From: Sphingobacterium hungaricum
GTDB lineage: Bacteria; Bacteroidota; Bacteroidia; Sphingobacteriales; Sphingobacteriaceae
Assembly: GCF_015210005.1 (NCBI RefSeq)
Contig: NZ_MU158698.1
Coordinates: 1,819,611-1,883,610, forward strand
Direction: 5' to 3'
DNA length: 64,000 nucleotides
Of this stretch, positions 53,929 through 63,164 are shown one piece after another. The translations under genes were made by a program, and so were the position numbers. Every line of letters starts with the position of its first letter. Position 1 is the stretch's first letter. The notes beneath the pieces were generated by a model, which had not been told where the DNA came from, made no database searches, and was given only the letters and a program-made list of their open reading frames with translations.

Positions 53929-56376
53929 ATGAAAGTATTAAAATTCGGAGGAACATCAGTTGGGTCAATAGAAAGCATAAATGCTGTATTGGATATTGTC
54001 CAGAAATCATACGAGGCTGGAGAAAAACCGCTTGTAGTTTTGTCGGCAATGTCGGGAATCACCAATCTCTTAACGAAAATGGCTGAAGATGCTGCTGTCG
54101 GAGTTGCTTTCGATGATGATTTGAAACAATTAGAGCTGAAACATTTTGAAGTTGTCAAGGCTTTGCTAGCTGTTAAATATCAAAATCCGGTATTCACGAA
54201 GTTAAAATTGCTGTTCAATGAGCTGGAAGAATTGCTTCAGGGAGTTTCAGCGCTTAGAGAAATCAGCGTGCAGAGCAAGGACTTAATCGTTTCTTATGGT
54301 GAGCGCTGTTCAAATTACCTGGTTTCCAAAATCATGGAACAATATATTCCTGAATCGCTATTCATCGATGCTTCTCATTATGTAAAAACAGATTCTAATT
54401 TCGGCCATGCCCATGTGCTGGAACCCTTGACTACGCAGTTGATTCAGGCTTTAGCACAATCTCATTCTGATAAATTGTTGTTCGTTACTGGATTTATCGG
54501 TTCCAACGAAAAAGGAAGAATCACAACCTTAGGGCGTGGCGGTTCGGATTATACAGCTGCTATTTTTGGTTCGGTTTTAAATGCAGAAGCAATTGAAATC
54601 TGGACGGATGTCAACGGAATGCTTACTGCGGACCCTCGCATCGTGCGCAAAGCTTTTTCTTTAGCTACGCTGACGTACACTGAAGCGATGGAGTTGTCGT
54701 ATTTCGGCGCAAAAGTAATTTATCCGCCAACGATGATTCCTGCATTCTTAAAGAAAATCCCAATCGTTATCCGAAATACGTTCCAACCTGAATTTCCGGG
54801 TACGGTCATCCAGTTCGAATCTGATAAATCAGCTTATCCAATCAAAGGCATTTCATCCATCGCTGATATTTCAATCATCAATTTGAGCGGAAGCGGAATG
54901 ATTGGCAAAACAGGCTTTTCAGGTCGTTTGTTTACTTTGTTAGCTCGCGAGCAAATCAATGTGATTTTAATTACCCAATCGTCTTCTGAACATAGCATCA
55001 CATTTGCGGTCAATCCTGAAGACGCGAACAAAGCGTTGGAGTTGATTTCAGCAGAATTTGAATTGGAACTGGAAGCCAATAAATTATCCATTCCAGAAGT
55101 TGAAGAAAACTTATCCATCTTGGCAATCGTTGGCGAGAACATGAAGAAAACTCCTGGCATGTCAGGCCGTTTGTTTCATGCTTTGGGAAGAAATGGGATT
55201 AATGTGCGTGCAATTGCACAAGGCTCATCTGAATTCAATATTTCTGTGATTATTTCTAAAGACGATTTAAGCAAAGCCTTGAACGCTGTGCATGATGCAT
55301 TTTTTGCTGAATTAAAGAAAACCTTGTACGTTTTTAGTTTGGGGACAGGAAATATTGGAAGTACTTTATTCAAGCAGTTGCACGAACAATATGATTTTTT
55401 ATTGAATAACAATGACTTGGATATTCAAGTTGTCGGGATTTCCAACTCGCGAAAAATGTTATTTGATGTGCAGGGAATCGACTTGTCCAATTGGAAAAAC
55501 CTATTGGATGAGCATGGGGAAGTTGCAGATTTAGCAAATTTCGTTGAAATCATGAAAATGATGAATCTGCCAAATTGTGTTTTCATCGACAACACCGCTA
55601 GTAAATTGCCTTCATCTTATTATGAAGATATTTTTAAATCGAATATCTCGATTGTTACTTGCAATAAAATTGCGAACTCTGGTCCTTACGATCAATATAA
55701 ATTATTGCATGATACAGCAAGAAAACATGGTGTCGATTTTTATTATGAGACAAATGTTGGTGCCGGTCTGCCAATCGTGAGCGTGCTGAAAGACTTGATG
55801 TTAAGCGGAGATAGGTTGCTAAAAATTGAAGCGATTTTGTCCGGAACTATTTCGTACATCTTTAATAATTTTGTTGGCGAAGCATCATTTTATGATGTAG
55901 TTAAGCAAGCGCAAGAATTGGGATATACCGAGCCTGATCCTCGTGATGATTTGGGCGGAGTTGATTTTATGCGCAAGATGCTGATTCTTGCTCGTGATGC
56001 AGGAATTCAGATTGAAGCTTCTGATGTAGATTTAGGAAATATTTTGCCGGAATCATGTTTGAAAGCAGAATCAGTCGAATCGTTTTATGAGGAATTGCTG
56101 AAAGCGAATGGGTATTTTGATGAACTGAAGAATAAGGCACAAAGCGAAAATAAGGTCATTCGATACATCGGGAAATTAGAAAATGGAAAAGTTTCCATTG
56201 TATTGGAGTTTGTAGATGATAAGCATCCATTTTATGCATTGTCAGGTTCGGATAATATCATTTCATTCACAACAGAACGTTACAAAGAACGTCCGTTGGT
56301 CGTGAAAGGTCCTGGTGCTGGTGCAGAAGTTACTGCCGGTGGCGTGTTTGCAGATTTAGTAAATGTTGGTGCATAA
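53929..56376 (+). CDS. thrA: bifunctional aspartate kinase/homoserine dehydrogenase I
   Basis: An 815-residue fusion enzyme for the first and third steps from aspartate to threonine. The kinase part begins KFGGTSVGS and has TLGRGGSDYTAAIFG; two ACT domains follow (GKTGFSGRLFTLLAREQINV and MSGRLFHALGRNGINV, about 320-460), the usual site of threonine feedback. The dehydrogenase part starts near residue 465 (VFSLGTGNIGSTLFKQL) and has GLPIVSVLKDLMLSGDRLLKIEAILSGT and YTEPDPRDDLGGVD. Led by the thrL attenuator; thrB starts 11 bases after its stop. Confidence 0.97.
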   Translation: MKVLKFGGTSVGSIESINAVLDIVQKSYEAGEKPLVVLSAMSGITNLLTKMAEDAAVGVAFDDDLKQLELKHFEVVKALLAVKYQNPVFTKLKLLFNELEELLQGVSALREISVQSKDLIVSYGERCSNYLVSKIMEQYIPESLFIDASHYVKTDSNFGHAHVLEPLTTQLIQALAQSHSDKLLFVTGFIGSNEKGRITTLGRGGSDYTAAIFGSVLNAEAIEIWTDVNGMLTADPRIVRKAFSLATLTYTEAMELSYFGAKVIYPPTMIPAFLKKIPIVIRNTFQPEFPGTVIQFESDKSAYPIKGISSIADISIINLSGSGMIGKTGFSGRLFTLLAREQINVILITQSSSEHSITFAVNPEDANKALELISAEFELELEANKLSIPEVEENLSILAIVGENMKKTPGMSGRLFHALGRNGINVRAIAQGSSEFNISVIISKDDLSKALNAVHDAFFAELKKTLYVFSLGTGNIGSTLFKQLHEQYDFLLNNNDLDIQVVGISNSRKMLFDVQGIDLSNWKNLLDEHGEVADLANFVEIMKMMNLPNCVFIDNTASKLPSSYYEDIFKSNISIVTCNKIANSGPYDQYKLLHDTARKHGVDFYYETNVGAGLPIVSVLKDLMLSGDRLLKIEAILSGTISYIFNNFVGEASFYDVVKQAQELGYTEPDPRDDLGGVDFMRKMLILARDAGIQIEASDVDLGNILPESCLKAESVESFYEELLKANGYFDELKNKAQSENKVIRYIGKLENGKVSIVLEFVDDKHPFYALSGSDNIISFTTERYKERPLVVKGPGAGAEVTAGGVFADLVNVGA

Positions 56377-56387
56377 TAGTATTTATA

Positions 56388-57368
56388 ATGGAATTACAGA
56401 AGAGAAAGAATCAATTGGATTTTTCTAAAATAGAAAATGAGATCCGTGTTTTTGCGCCAGCAACGGTTGCTAACATGATTTGCGGATTTGACATATTGGG
56501 TTTTGCCGTCGATGCACCCGGAGATGAAGTTGCGATGTATAGAACTACAGAGCCTGGCGTTCGGATTCGTTCAATCCAAGGAGATGACGGACGACTGCCT
56601 TTAGATCCAGACAAAAATACGGTCAGCGCTTGTGTCAAAATGTTGCTTCAGCATTTAGGTATAGAAAATGAATTCGGTGTGGAGATTGAATTGATTAAGC
56701 ACATGCCAATAGGAAGTGGTTTAGGTTCCAGCTCGGCAAGCACAGTAGCTGGTTTATTTGCAATCAATAATCTTTTGGGAAATCCATTAAGCAAAGAGGA
56801 ATTGCTTCCGTTTTGCGTGGAAGGCGAGCGTTTGGCTTGTGGCCACGGTCATGCTGACAATGTTGCTCCTGCTTTGTTTGGAGGAATTACCTTGATCCGT
56901 GGCTATGAACCCCTGGATGTGATTAAATTGCCTGTTCCGAATGATTTGTACGCTGGTGTTGTATTTCCAAAAGTTGATGTACCCACGCGTGATGCACGGC
57001 AATTGATCAAAGGGAAAGTGGCACTGAAAGATGCGGTCACTCAGTGGGGCAATATCGCTGGTTTAATTGCAGGATTGTACGAAAGCGATTATGACTTGAT
57101 CAGCCGTTCAATGAAAGATGTATTGATTGAGCCCACGCGAGCAATCTTGATTCCTGAATTTTATGAAATGAAACAAATGGCGATGGATCTAGGAGCTTTA
57201 AGTTTTGGGATTTCTGGTTCTGGCCCATCTGTCGTTGCGATCACAAAAGACGAATCTATCGCCAAACAAATTACTGAGAAAATTAGCGCCCACCTAACGG
57301 CAAAAGAAATTGAAAGTTTACATTATGTGTCTGCTGTCAATACTGTAGGACCAAAAATAATCAACTAA
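56388..57368 (+). CDS. thrB: homoserine kinase
   Basis: A 326-residue GHMP kinase that phosphorylates L-homoserine. The start is FAPATVANMICGFDILGFAV, the ATP loop PIGSGLGSSSASTVAGL, and the late GHMP motif LSFGISGSGPSVVAI. Second gene of thrABC, six bases before thrC. Confidence 0.97.
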   Translation: MELQKRKNQLDFSKIENEIRVFAPATVANMICGFDILGFAVDAPGDEVAMYRTTEPGVRIRSIQGDDGRLPLDPDKNTVSACVKMLLQHLGIENEFGVEIELIKHMPIGSGLGSSSASTVAGLFAINNLLGNPLSKEELLPFCVEGERLACGHGHADNVAPALFGGITLIRGYEPLDVIKLPVPNDLYAGVVFPKVDVPTRDARQLIKGKVALKDAVTQWGNIAGLIAGLYESDYDLISRSMKDVLIEPTRAILIPEFYEMKQMAMDLGALSFGISGSGPSVVAITKDESIAKQITEKISAHLTAKEIESLHYVSAVNTVGPKIIN

Positions 57369-57374
57369 AGCCAT

Positions 57375-58676
57375 ATGAAATTTTACAGTACCAACAATAA
57401 AAATCTACGCATCAATTTTGAAGAGGCAGTTTTTAATTCCTTGCCCCAAGACAAAGGTTTGTATATGCCCGAATATGTTCCGAAGCTAGATCCTTTTTTT
57501 ATCAAGAATATTCAAAACTATTCGTTCCAAGAAATTGCTTTTACCATTGCGAAATCTTTTTTACAAGATGACATTCCAGAACAGGATTTGAAGAAAATCA
57601 TCAACGAATCGGTTAATTTCGATGCTCCGGTAAAATTCCTTTCTGCCGATACCGCAGTTCTGGAATTATTTCATGGCCCATCGTATGCATTTAAAGATTT
57701 CGGCGCACGGTTTATGAGCCGAATCATGGGTTATTTCTCGAAAGAAAATGATGCACTTTTGGATGTGCTTGTTGCTACTTCCGGCGATACGGGAGGAGCT
57801 GTAGCATTGGGATTCTTAGGCATTGCTGGAACGAGAGTAACCATTCTGTATCCAAAAGGAAAAGTATCTAAAGTTCAAGAAGAACAATTGACGACAAATG
57901 GCCAAAATATTCGCGCTTTGGAAGTTGAAGGAACTTTTGACGATTGCCAAGCTTTGGTGAAGCAAGCATTCAATGACCCAGAATTACAGCAAAAATTAAG
58001 GTTGACTTCGGCGAATTCGATTAATATTGCACGATTAATTCCACAAACCTTCTATTATTTTTGGGCTTATGCCCAAGCTAAATCTCAAGGAATTCACGAG
58101 GTTGTTTTTACCGTTCCCTCCGGAAATTTTGGAAATATCGGTGCAGGACTGTTAGCTTACAAGATGGGTTTGCCCGTTAAGCATTTCGTTGCAGGGACAA
58201 ATGTTAACGATACGGTACCGCGATTTTTAACTTCTGGAAATTATGAACCTAAATCTTCTACGCAAACATTGAGCAACGCGATGGATGTTGGTGACCCAAG
58301 CAATTGGGTTCGGATATTGGATTTGTTCGATAAAAATTTGGATGAGTTAAAGAGTATAGTGACGGCATACAGTTATTCGGACGAGCAAACGAAACAAGCA
58401 ATGGATGAACTCTATGAGAAATTCAATTACATCGCGTGTCCGCATACAGCGATTGCTTATGTAGCTTCGCAAGACTATAAAAAGGATTTTCCTGGAGAAT
58501 ATGCATCCATCTTTTTGTCGACAGCGCATGCTTGCAAATTTCCTGACGCGATAGATGAAGCGGTTTTTTCTAAAATTGAATTGCCTGCTGATGCTAAAAA
58601 TGACCAGAAAAAAGAAAAACTAGCAACTAATCTAGAAGTGGATTATGCTAGTTTCAAATCGTATCTTTTAAGTTAA
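57375..58676 (+). CDS. thrC: threonine synthase
   Basis: A 433-residue PLP enzyme converting O-phosphohomoserine to threonine. The PLP lysine is in FHGPSYAFKDFGARFM; the phosphate-binding loop is ATSGDTGGAVALGF, with TVPSGNFGNIGAGLLA further on. The N-terminal STNNKNLRINFEEAVFNSLPQDKGLY segment is typical of the shorter, bacterial-type enzyme. Last gene of the operon; a terminator follows at once. Confidence 0.97.
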   Translation: MKFYSTNNKNLRINFEEAVFNSLPQDKGLYMPEYVPKLDPFFIKNIQNYSFQEIAFTIAKSFLQDDIPEQDLKKIINESVNFDAPVKFLSADTAVLELFHGPSYAFKDFGARFMSRIMGYFSKENDALLDVLVATSGDTGGAVALGFLGIAGTRVTILYPKGKVSKVQEEQLTTNGQNIRALEVEGTFDDCQALVKQAFNDPELQQKLRLTSANSINIARLIPQTFYYFWAYAQAKSQGIHEVVFTVPSGNFGNIGAGLLAYKMGLPVKHFVAGTNVNDTVPRFLTSGNYEPKSSTQTLSNAMDVGDPSNWVRILDLFDKNLDELKSIVTAYSYSDEQTKQAMDELYEKFNYIACPHTAIAYVASQDYKKDFPGEYASIFLSTAHACKFPDAIDEAVFSKIELPADAKNDQKKEKLATNLEVDYASFKSYLLS

Positions 58677-58680
58677 ATGC

Positions 58681-58719
58681 AAAGTCCCAAGATTTCAGAT
58701 TCTTGGGACTTTGTTTTTT
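58681..58719. terminator. terminator after thrC
   Basis: AAAGTCCCAAGA pairs with TCTTGGGACTTT and is followed by GTTTTTTATTTT, five bases past the thrC stop; the T-run reaches the stop codon of the convergent YceI gene. Confidence 0.88.
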
Positions 58720-59248
58720 ATTTTGTCACTGGAAGCTTAATGTCAATTTTGACAACCTCTCCAACTCCTTTTTTGATTAGATTGTAGTCTTCTCGGTTAA
58801 TTTCAAAACTGCCTAAAAACTCGCCTGTATTTCCTTTTTCAGTAAATGTGAACGGAATTTTAACAGGTTTAGTTACGTCTTTTATTTTCAGGTTTCCTTC
58901 AACAACATAACCTGAAGCAGTTTTTGCAAAACTTTTTGAATTGAATGTGATGGATGGGTATTTCTCAACATCAAAAAAATCATCTGCTTTTGCATGCTTG
59001 GTTTTCATTCCCATTCCTAAATCAAGTGTATTTACATCTACTTGAACCTGAATGTTCGATTGGGCAAGATTTTTTGGGTCAAAAGAAACTTTTCCTTTCA
59101 ATCCTCCTATTGTTCCTTTTGCTTTGCTCGTGTCAAACGCAAGAACATAGTCATTCTGTGAGATTTTCCATTCAGCATATAGGTTCACCGCATATGCAGA
59201 TGTGAACAGGATAAAAATACTAAATAGAAGAATTTTTAATGTTTTCAT
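58718..59248 (-). CDS. YceI-family periplasmic protein
   Basis: A 176-residue protein with a signal peptide (to about residue 25) and the YceI lipocalin-like barrel: VLAFDTSKAKGTIGGLKGKVSFDPKNLAQSNIQVQVDVNTLDLG, then KHAKADDFFDVEKYPSITFNSKSF and LKIKDVTKPVKIPFTF. YceI proteins bind isoprenoid-type lipids in the periplasm. Single gene, with its own upstream region. Confidence 0.92.
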   Translation of the reverse strand: MKTLKILLFSIFILFTSAYAVNLYAEWKISQNDYVLAFDTSKAKGTIGGLKGKVSFDPKNLAQSNIQVQVDVNTLDLGMGMKTKHAKADDFFDVEKYPSITFNSKSFAKTASGYVVEGNLKIKDVTKPVKIPFTFTEKGNTGEFLGSFEINREDYNLIKKGVGEVVKIDIKLPVTK

Positions 59249-59350
59249 TTTGATTTAATTAATGTTTATAGATATGTAAAATCGTTATGTAAATCTCGTT
59301 AATAATTTGATATTATTTTGTAAAAAATTTTAAACAAATTTTGTCAAACC

Positions 59351-59914
59351 TTAATGGTCTTTGAACTGAAGATGTTCCATTTCTTTGTTAAATAATCTTG
59401 CTTCGTTTACCATTTTAAAGCCGACCTGAATATAGAGTTTCTTTGCATTTGGATTTGATTTTTCGACCAGAAGGCCCAAAACTTGATTTTGATTGACCGC
59501 AAATTCTTGAATGCTAAAATTTAATAGGCTACGGCCAATTCCTTTTCCTTGTGCCTGTGGAAATACCGAAAGGGTATCAATGTAGATTTCTCCAGCCGAT
59601 GTTTCATCTTCGAATTGTAGTTCACGCTTGAATTTTTCCGATAAATAATTTTTTATCGGCTCTCTAAGCTTGCTTAAATCCTTTCCATCATATAAAGTAA
59701 TTTGACCTAAAATCTGCTTGTTCTCTTCCGCAACGTAACTGTTCTCATAGCTGTATTGGTTATTTTCTAAAGAAATAAAATGCATTAAAAAATCTTTCGC
59801 GTGCAGAGGATTTTTATCTCCAATAAAATAATAGACAATTTCATCCATTGCCAAAAGCATCAAATCAGCAAGTGCTGAAGCGTCGTTTTTAGTAGCTTTT
59901 CTTAGCGTAATCAT
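59351..59914 (-). CDS. GNAT-family N-acetyltransferase
   Basis: A 187-residue acetyltransferase: ITLRKATKNDASALADLMLLAMDEI at the start, the acetyl-CoA site IDTLSVFPQAQGKGIGRSLLNFSIQEFA and the late LLVEKSNPNAKKLYIQVGFKMV. ATG at 59914 is preferred; the 25 codons upstream have no coding character. Substrate unknown. Upstream lies the repeat region before fic. Confidence 0.87.
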   Translation of the reverse strand: MITLRKATKNDASALADLMLLAMDEIVYYFIGDKNPLHAKDFLMHFISLENNQYSYENSYVAEENKQILGQITLYDGKDLSKLREPIKNYLSEKFKRELQFEDETSAGEIYIDTLSVFPQAQGKGIGRSLLNFSIQEFAVNQNQVLGLLVEKSNPNAKKLYIQVGFKMVNEARLFNKEMEHLQFKDH

Positions 59915-59972
59915 AATGCCTAAATGTACAAAAAGCAGAATTGACTTTATAAATCTGGGGGTATAAATAATC

Positions 59973-60043
59973 AAAATAAACGTGTCCAATTTTTACCCAC
60001 GTTTTTAAAACGTGTCCGTTTTTTGAATTTTTTTGGACACGTT
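59973..60043. repeat. ACGTGTCC repeat block upstream of fic
   Basis: A 27-bp unit (59973-59999, AAAATAAACGTGTCC then AATTTTTACCCA) is followed by AAAACGTGTCC (60007-60017) and GGACACGTT (60035-60043), which form an inverted repeat. The whole block recurs just after fic (61198-61268), with the 27-bp units identical at 25 of 27 positions. Confidence 0.85.
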
Positions 60044-60109
60044 ATTTATTTTTTATAAATTGGTGCAAAGTTTTTAAGGCACAATGGATTAATTAAAAAT
60101 CGAATTAAG

Positions 60110-61204
60110 ATGGTAATAAATGTAAGGAAAGCATATAACAGCTTACCAAAACTTCCGCCAAAACATTCTTTGATTGAATCAATTGCTATTTTGAAACAAG
60201 AGAGCAAGTCGGCTGTTGCGTTGGCTGAATTAAAAGGTTTAGCAAGAACATTGCCGAATCAGAATATTCTAATCAATGCAATCGTGCTCAAAGAAGCTCA
60301 AGCGAGTTCGGAAATTGAGAATGTAATCACTACGCAAGATAAGCTTTACCAAGCCTTGTATGCAAAATCTGATAAACCAGATGTTGCGACGAAAGAAGTG
60401 TTGCGATATCGAGAAGCCTTGTTGATGGGAACCAAGTTGATTAAACAAAAGGAATTTCTGAACACAAATGGCATAATCGAAATACAAAAAGAGCTGGAGG
60501 AAAATGATGCGGGTTTGCGAAAATTGCCAGGAACTTCGCTTGTCAACGAATTTACAAACGAAGTGATTTACACGCCACCAGATAATTTTGATGTGATTAA
60601 TGCTTTGATGAAAAATTTAGAAGATTTCATCAATATCGATGACGATACTTCGCCCTTGATAAAATTGGCCATTCAGCATTATCAATTTGAAAGCATCCAT
60701 CCATTCTATGATGGAAATGGACGGACAGGAAGAATTATCAATGTGCTGTATTTGATTTTGAATAATTTATTAAACGAGCCCATTTTATATTTAAGTTCCT
60801 ACATAATTCAAAATAAAGCAGATTACTATCGCTTGCTTCAAGAAGTTCGGACGAAAAAAAACTGGGAAGGCTGGATTTTATTTATTTTAAAAGGGATTGA
60901 ACAGACAGCTACCGAGACAATTGAGACCATCAATAAAATCAATAGCTTGTTTTTAAAAAATCAAAAATTGGTTCAAGAAAAATTGTCCAGAATATACTCA
61001 AAGGATTTGATTGAACAATTGTTTATTCATCCTTATTGCAAGATAGAATTCTTGGTCGATTCGCTGAAAATTAATAGAAAGACAGCTTCCAATTATTTGA
61101 AAAGTTTGGTTGATGTGGGAATTCTTGAGCCGGAAACAATAGGTAAAGAAGTTATTTACATGAATGTGGAGCTCTATAATCTATTAAAAAGAGGCTCAAA
61201 ATAA
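60110..61204 (+). CDS. Fic-family AMPylase with N-terminal inhibitory motif and C-terminal winged helix
   Basis: A 364-residue class II Fic protein. The active motif HPFYDGNGRTGR is complete (His197 to Arg208). The auto-inhibitory motif S-x-x-x-E-N is at Ser66-Glu70-Asn71 (SSEIEN). The last 70 residues hold a winged helix (IEFLVDSLKINRKTASNYLKSLVDVGILEP), as in Fic proteins that may bind DNA. It transfers AMP from ATP to target proteins; the target is unknown. The gene is bracketed by near-identical repeats, and its stop codon lies inside the downstream copy. Autoregulation by the winged helix on these repeats is inference. Confidence 0.93.
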   Translation: MVINVRKAYNSLPKLPPKHSLIESIAILKQESKSAVALAELKGLARTLPNQNILINAIVLKEAQASSEIENVITTQDKLYQALYAKSDKPDVATKEVLRYREALLMGTKLIKQKEFLNTNGIIEIQKELEENDAGLRKLPGTSLVNEFTNEVIYTPPDNFDVINALMKNLEDFINIDDDTSPLIKLAIQHYQFESIHPFYDGNGRTGRIINVLYLILNNLLNEPILYLSSYIIQNKADYYRLLQEVRTKKNWEGWILFILKGIEQTATETIETINKINSLFLKNQKLVQEKLSRIYSKDLIEQLFIHPYCKIEFLVDSLKINRKTASNYLKSLVDVGILEPETIGKEVIYMNVELYNLLKRGSK

Positions 61205-61300
61205 ACGTGTCCACTATTTACCCATTAAATAAAAACGTGTCCAATTTTTTAATGTTTTTGGACGCGTTTTATAAACATGTCCAAAAATTGGACATGTTTA
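61198..61300. repeat. ACGTGTCC repeat block downstream of fic
   Basis: The 27-bp unit 61198-61224 repeats the upstream one. AACGTGTCC (61234-61242) and GGACGCGTT (61260-61268) form a hairpin, and 61272-61300 adds a perfect palindrome with 13-bp arms (TAAACATGTCCAA and TTGGACATGTTTA) around AAA. Confidence 0.85.
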
Positions 61301-61319
61301 TCCTTCGAATAAATGCATA

Positions 61320-61351
61320 AAAAAAGACCATCGAGCGATGGTCTTTTTCTT
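61320..61351. terminator. bidirectional terminator between fic and tig
   Basis: AAAAAGACCATCG-ag-CGATGGTCTTTTTCTT, strong stem with A and T tracts. Confidence 0.9.
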
Positions 61352-61365
61352 ATTGTGATTGAAAA

Positions 61366-62703
61366 TTATTTATCTAATTTTTCGAATTTATCGTAATCAA
61401 TTTTCTTTGATTTCAATTTCACTGTTTGTTTCAAGTTATCAAAAACTTTTAATGCTTTTGCTTCTTCAAATAAACGGTTTGCTTGTTCGCGGTCTTGCAA
61501 CAATTGAACAGCATATTGATTCAACTGCTCATCAGTTGGCTCATCGTTCATGTTGTACATTTTGATTTGAGAATAAATACGCTCTTTAGCTAGGTTAACA
61601 ACTTCGTCGTATTTAACTTCTAAGTTGTTGCCAGTAATGATGCGGTTCTCGATAATCGTCCATTTCAAATTATTGATAAAATCTGCGAATCCTTCTTCTA
61701 ACTCTTCGTCAGTGATTTTTGGATTTGTAGCTTTCAACCATCTTTTTAAGAATTCGTCAGGGAATTTTACATCTACTTTTTCCATTCCAAAAGTATAAAT
61801 GTCATTTCTTAATTTCTGGTCAGAATTTTGTTTGAACAGATTTTCAACTTCTTCAGTAACTTTTTTAGTGAATTCTTCTTCAGAAGTTACTTCCCCTGCT
61901 GGGAATAGCTTATCGAAAAACTCTTGATTGATTTCAGACTCTTCCAAACGGTTGATGTTTTTGACCGTTAAGTCAAATTTGGTAACATCTAAGTTTTCAG
62001 CTTCTTCTTCAGTAATTCCTAAAATGCGAGCAAGGTCAGCAACTTTGAATGCTTTTTTTACGTCGATTTTAACAGTGTCATCGCTTTTCAAGCCTATCAA
62101 AGATTTTTTGATTTTAGCATCTTCGATTAAATCTGTACGAACTGAAGTTGTTTTTTCAATACCATCTTCTTTATCTTGTTTCAGCGTAGCATATAACACA
62201 TCTCCTTCTTCTGAAGTTTCAGGATTTGTCATTTTGCCATAACTGCGACGTAAGTTTTTTACACGCTCTTCTAAAGTTTTAGCATCCGCTTTGATATCGT
62301 ATGCCGTAAATTCAGTTTCTGCTGAAAAAGGAACTTCAAATTCTGGAGCAATACCAATTTCATATTTAAAATTGAATGTATCTGCATAATCCCAGTTGTA
62401 TGTAGAAGCGTCAGTTTCGTTATCGATAGGCAAAGGCTGACCTAAAACTTCTAATTTATTTTCTCCAATATAAGACGCGATTTTATCATTCACGATCTTA
62501 TTGATTTCATCGAATAAGATTGATTTACCATAGGTTCTTCTGATATGACCTACAGGCACCATTCCAGGTCTGAAACCAGGTAATTTCGCTTTTTTAGCTT
62601 GATCTTTGATGATAAGATCAACTTGTGGGTTATAATCTTCAGGAGCTAAATCAACGGTGATTACCGCGTTTACGTCATCGATGTTTTGGTGTGTAATATT
62701 CAT
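61366..62703 (-). CDS. tig: trigger factor (ribosome-associated chaperone)
   Basis: A 445-residue trigger factor. The ribosome-binding N-domain has the GFRPGMVP signature (about 44-51). The middle PPIase-like region (about 150-240) appears complete but diverged (GDVLYATLKQDKE, VKIDVKKAF). The helical C-terminal chaperone arms follow, with a Lys-rich end. It binds nascent chains at the tunnel exit. Single gene downstream of a tRNA-Leu; a terminator separates them. Confidence 0.95.
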   Translation of the reverse strand: MNITHQNIDDVNAVITVDLAPEDYNPQVDLIIKDQAKKAKLPGFRPGMVPVGHIRRTYGKSILFDEINKIVNDKIASYIGENKLEVLGQPLPIDNETDASTYNWDYADTFNFKYEIGIAPEFEVPFSAETEFTAYDIKADAKTLEERVKNLRRSYGKMTNPETSEEGDVLYATLKQDKEDGIEKTTSVRTDLIEDAKIKKSLIGLKSDDTVKIDVKKAFKVADLARILGITEEEAENLDVTKFDLTVKNINRLEESEINQEFFDKLFPAGEVTSEEEFTKKVTEEVENLFKQNSDQKLRNDIYTFGMEKVDVKFPDEFLKRWLKATNPKITDEELEEGFADFINNLKWTIIENRIITGNNLEVKYDEVVNLAKERIYSQIKMYNMNDEPTDEQLNQYAVQLLQDREQANRLFEEAKALKVFDNLKQTVKLKSKKIDYDKFEKLDK

Positions 62704-62731
62704 ACTCTCTTTTTAGTAATATCGCATTTAT

Positions 62732-62764
62732 AAAAAAAAACCTCCCGATGTTCTGTTCGGGAGG
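62732..62764 (-). terminator. terminator after tRNA-Leu
   Basis: On the minus strand CCTCCCGAA-cagaaca-TCGGGAGG is followed by nine Ts, shortly after the tRNA 3' end and just before tig. Confidence 0.9.
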
Positions 62765-62772
62765 AAATCAAG

Positions 62773-62854
62773 TGCGGAAGAAGGGACTCGAACCCCCACG
62801 CCTCGCGGCGCCAGATCCTAAGTCTGGTGCGGCTACCAATTACGCCACTTCCGC
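62773..62854 (-). tRNA. tRNA-Leu (anticodon UAG)
   Basis: An 82-base tRNA. Acceptor GCGGAAG pairs with CTTCCGC, the anticodon stem CCAGA/TCTGG holds the loop CTTAGGA with anticodon TAG, a long variable arm (class II) follows, and the T arm is GGGGGTTCGAGTCCC type. CCA is not encoded. It reads CUA-type Leu codons. Confidence 0.95.
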
Positions 62855-62876
62855 AGTTAGGATTTTTATTGAGCCA

Positions 62877-62907
62877 CAAAGATAGAAACCTTATGCATAT
62901 CTTCCAA
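62877..62907 (-). promoter_or_regulatory. promoter of tRNA-Leu
   Basis: On the minus strand TTG (-33), 20 bases, then TATCTTTG (-7): a full match to the Bacteroidota TTG-N17-23-TAnnTTTG promoter, placed 23 bases before the tRNA. The best promoter in the window. Confidence 0.8.
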
Positions 62908-63164
62908 AATTTTTTTTCATAAAATGTAAATTACTTTTGATTAAAAGTATTGTCAAGAAAAGTGTTGATATTTTATGGCTTGACAATTAGCTGTTTGTGG
63001 ATTTTTGATGATTAGCGATATCATTTATTAGTCTTAATGAGCGTATCTCAAATACATTGATTGACCTTGAGTAGCCACCAATTAAAAGAAAATAATAAAA
63101 AATATCATTTTTTTCTTGGAGGATTATTTATTTATTCATTACTTTGAAAAACAAAGTACTTTAT

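Noticed and set aside
59973..61300. CRISPR-like array from repeated ACGTGTCC units
   Set aside because: Only a few units, inverted as well as direct, with no regular spacers or cas genes.
61366..62703. Trigger factor lacking its PPIase domain
   Set aside because: The length (445 residues) and the region 150-240 fit a diverged but present domain.
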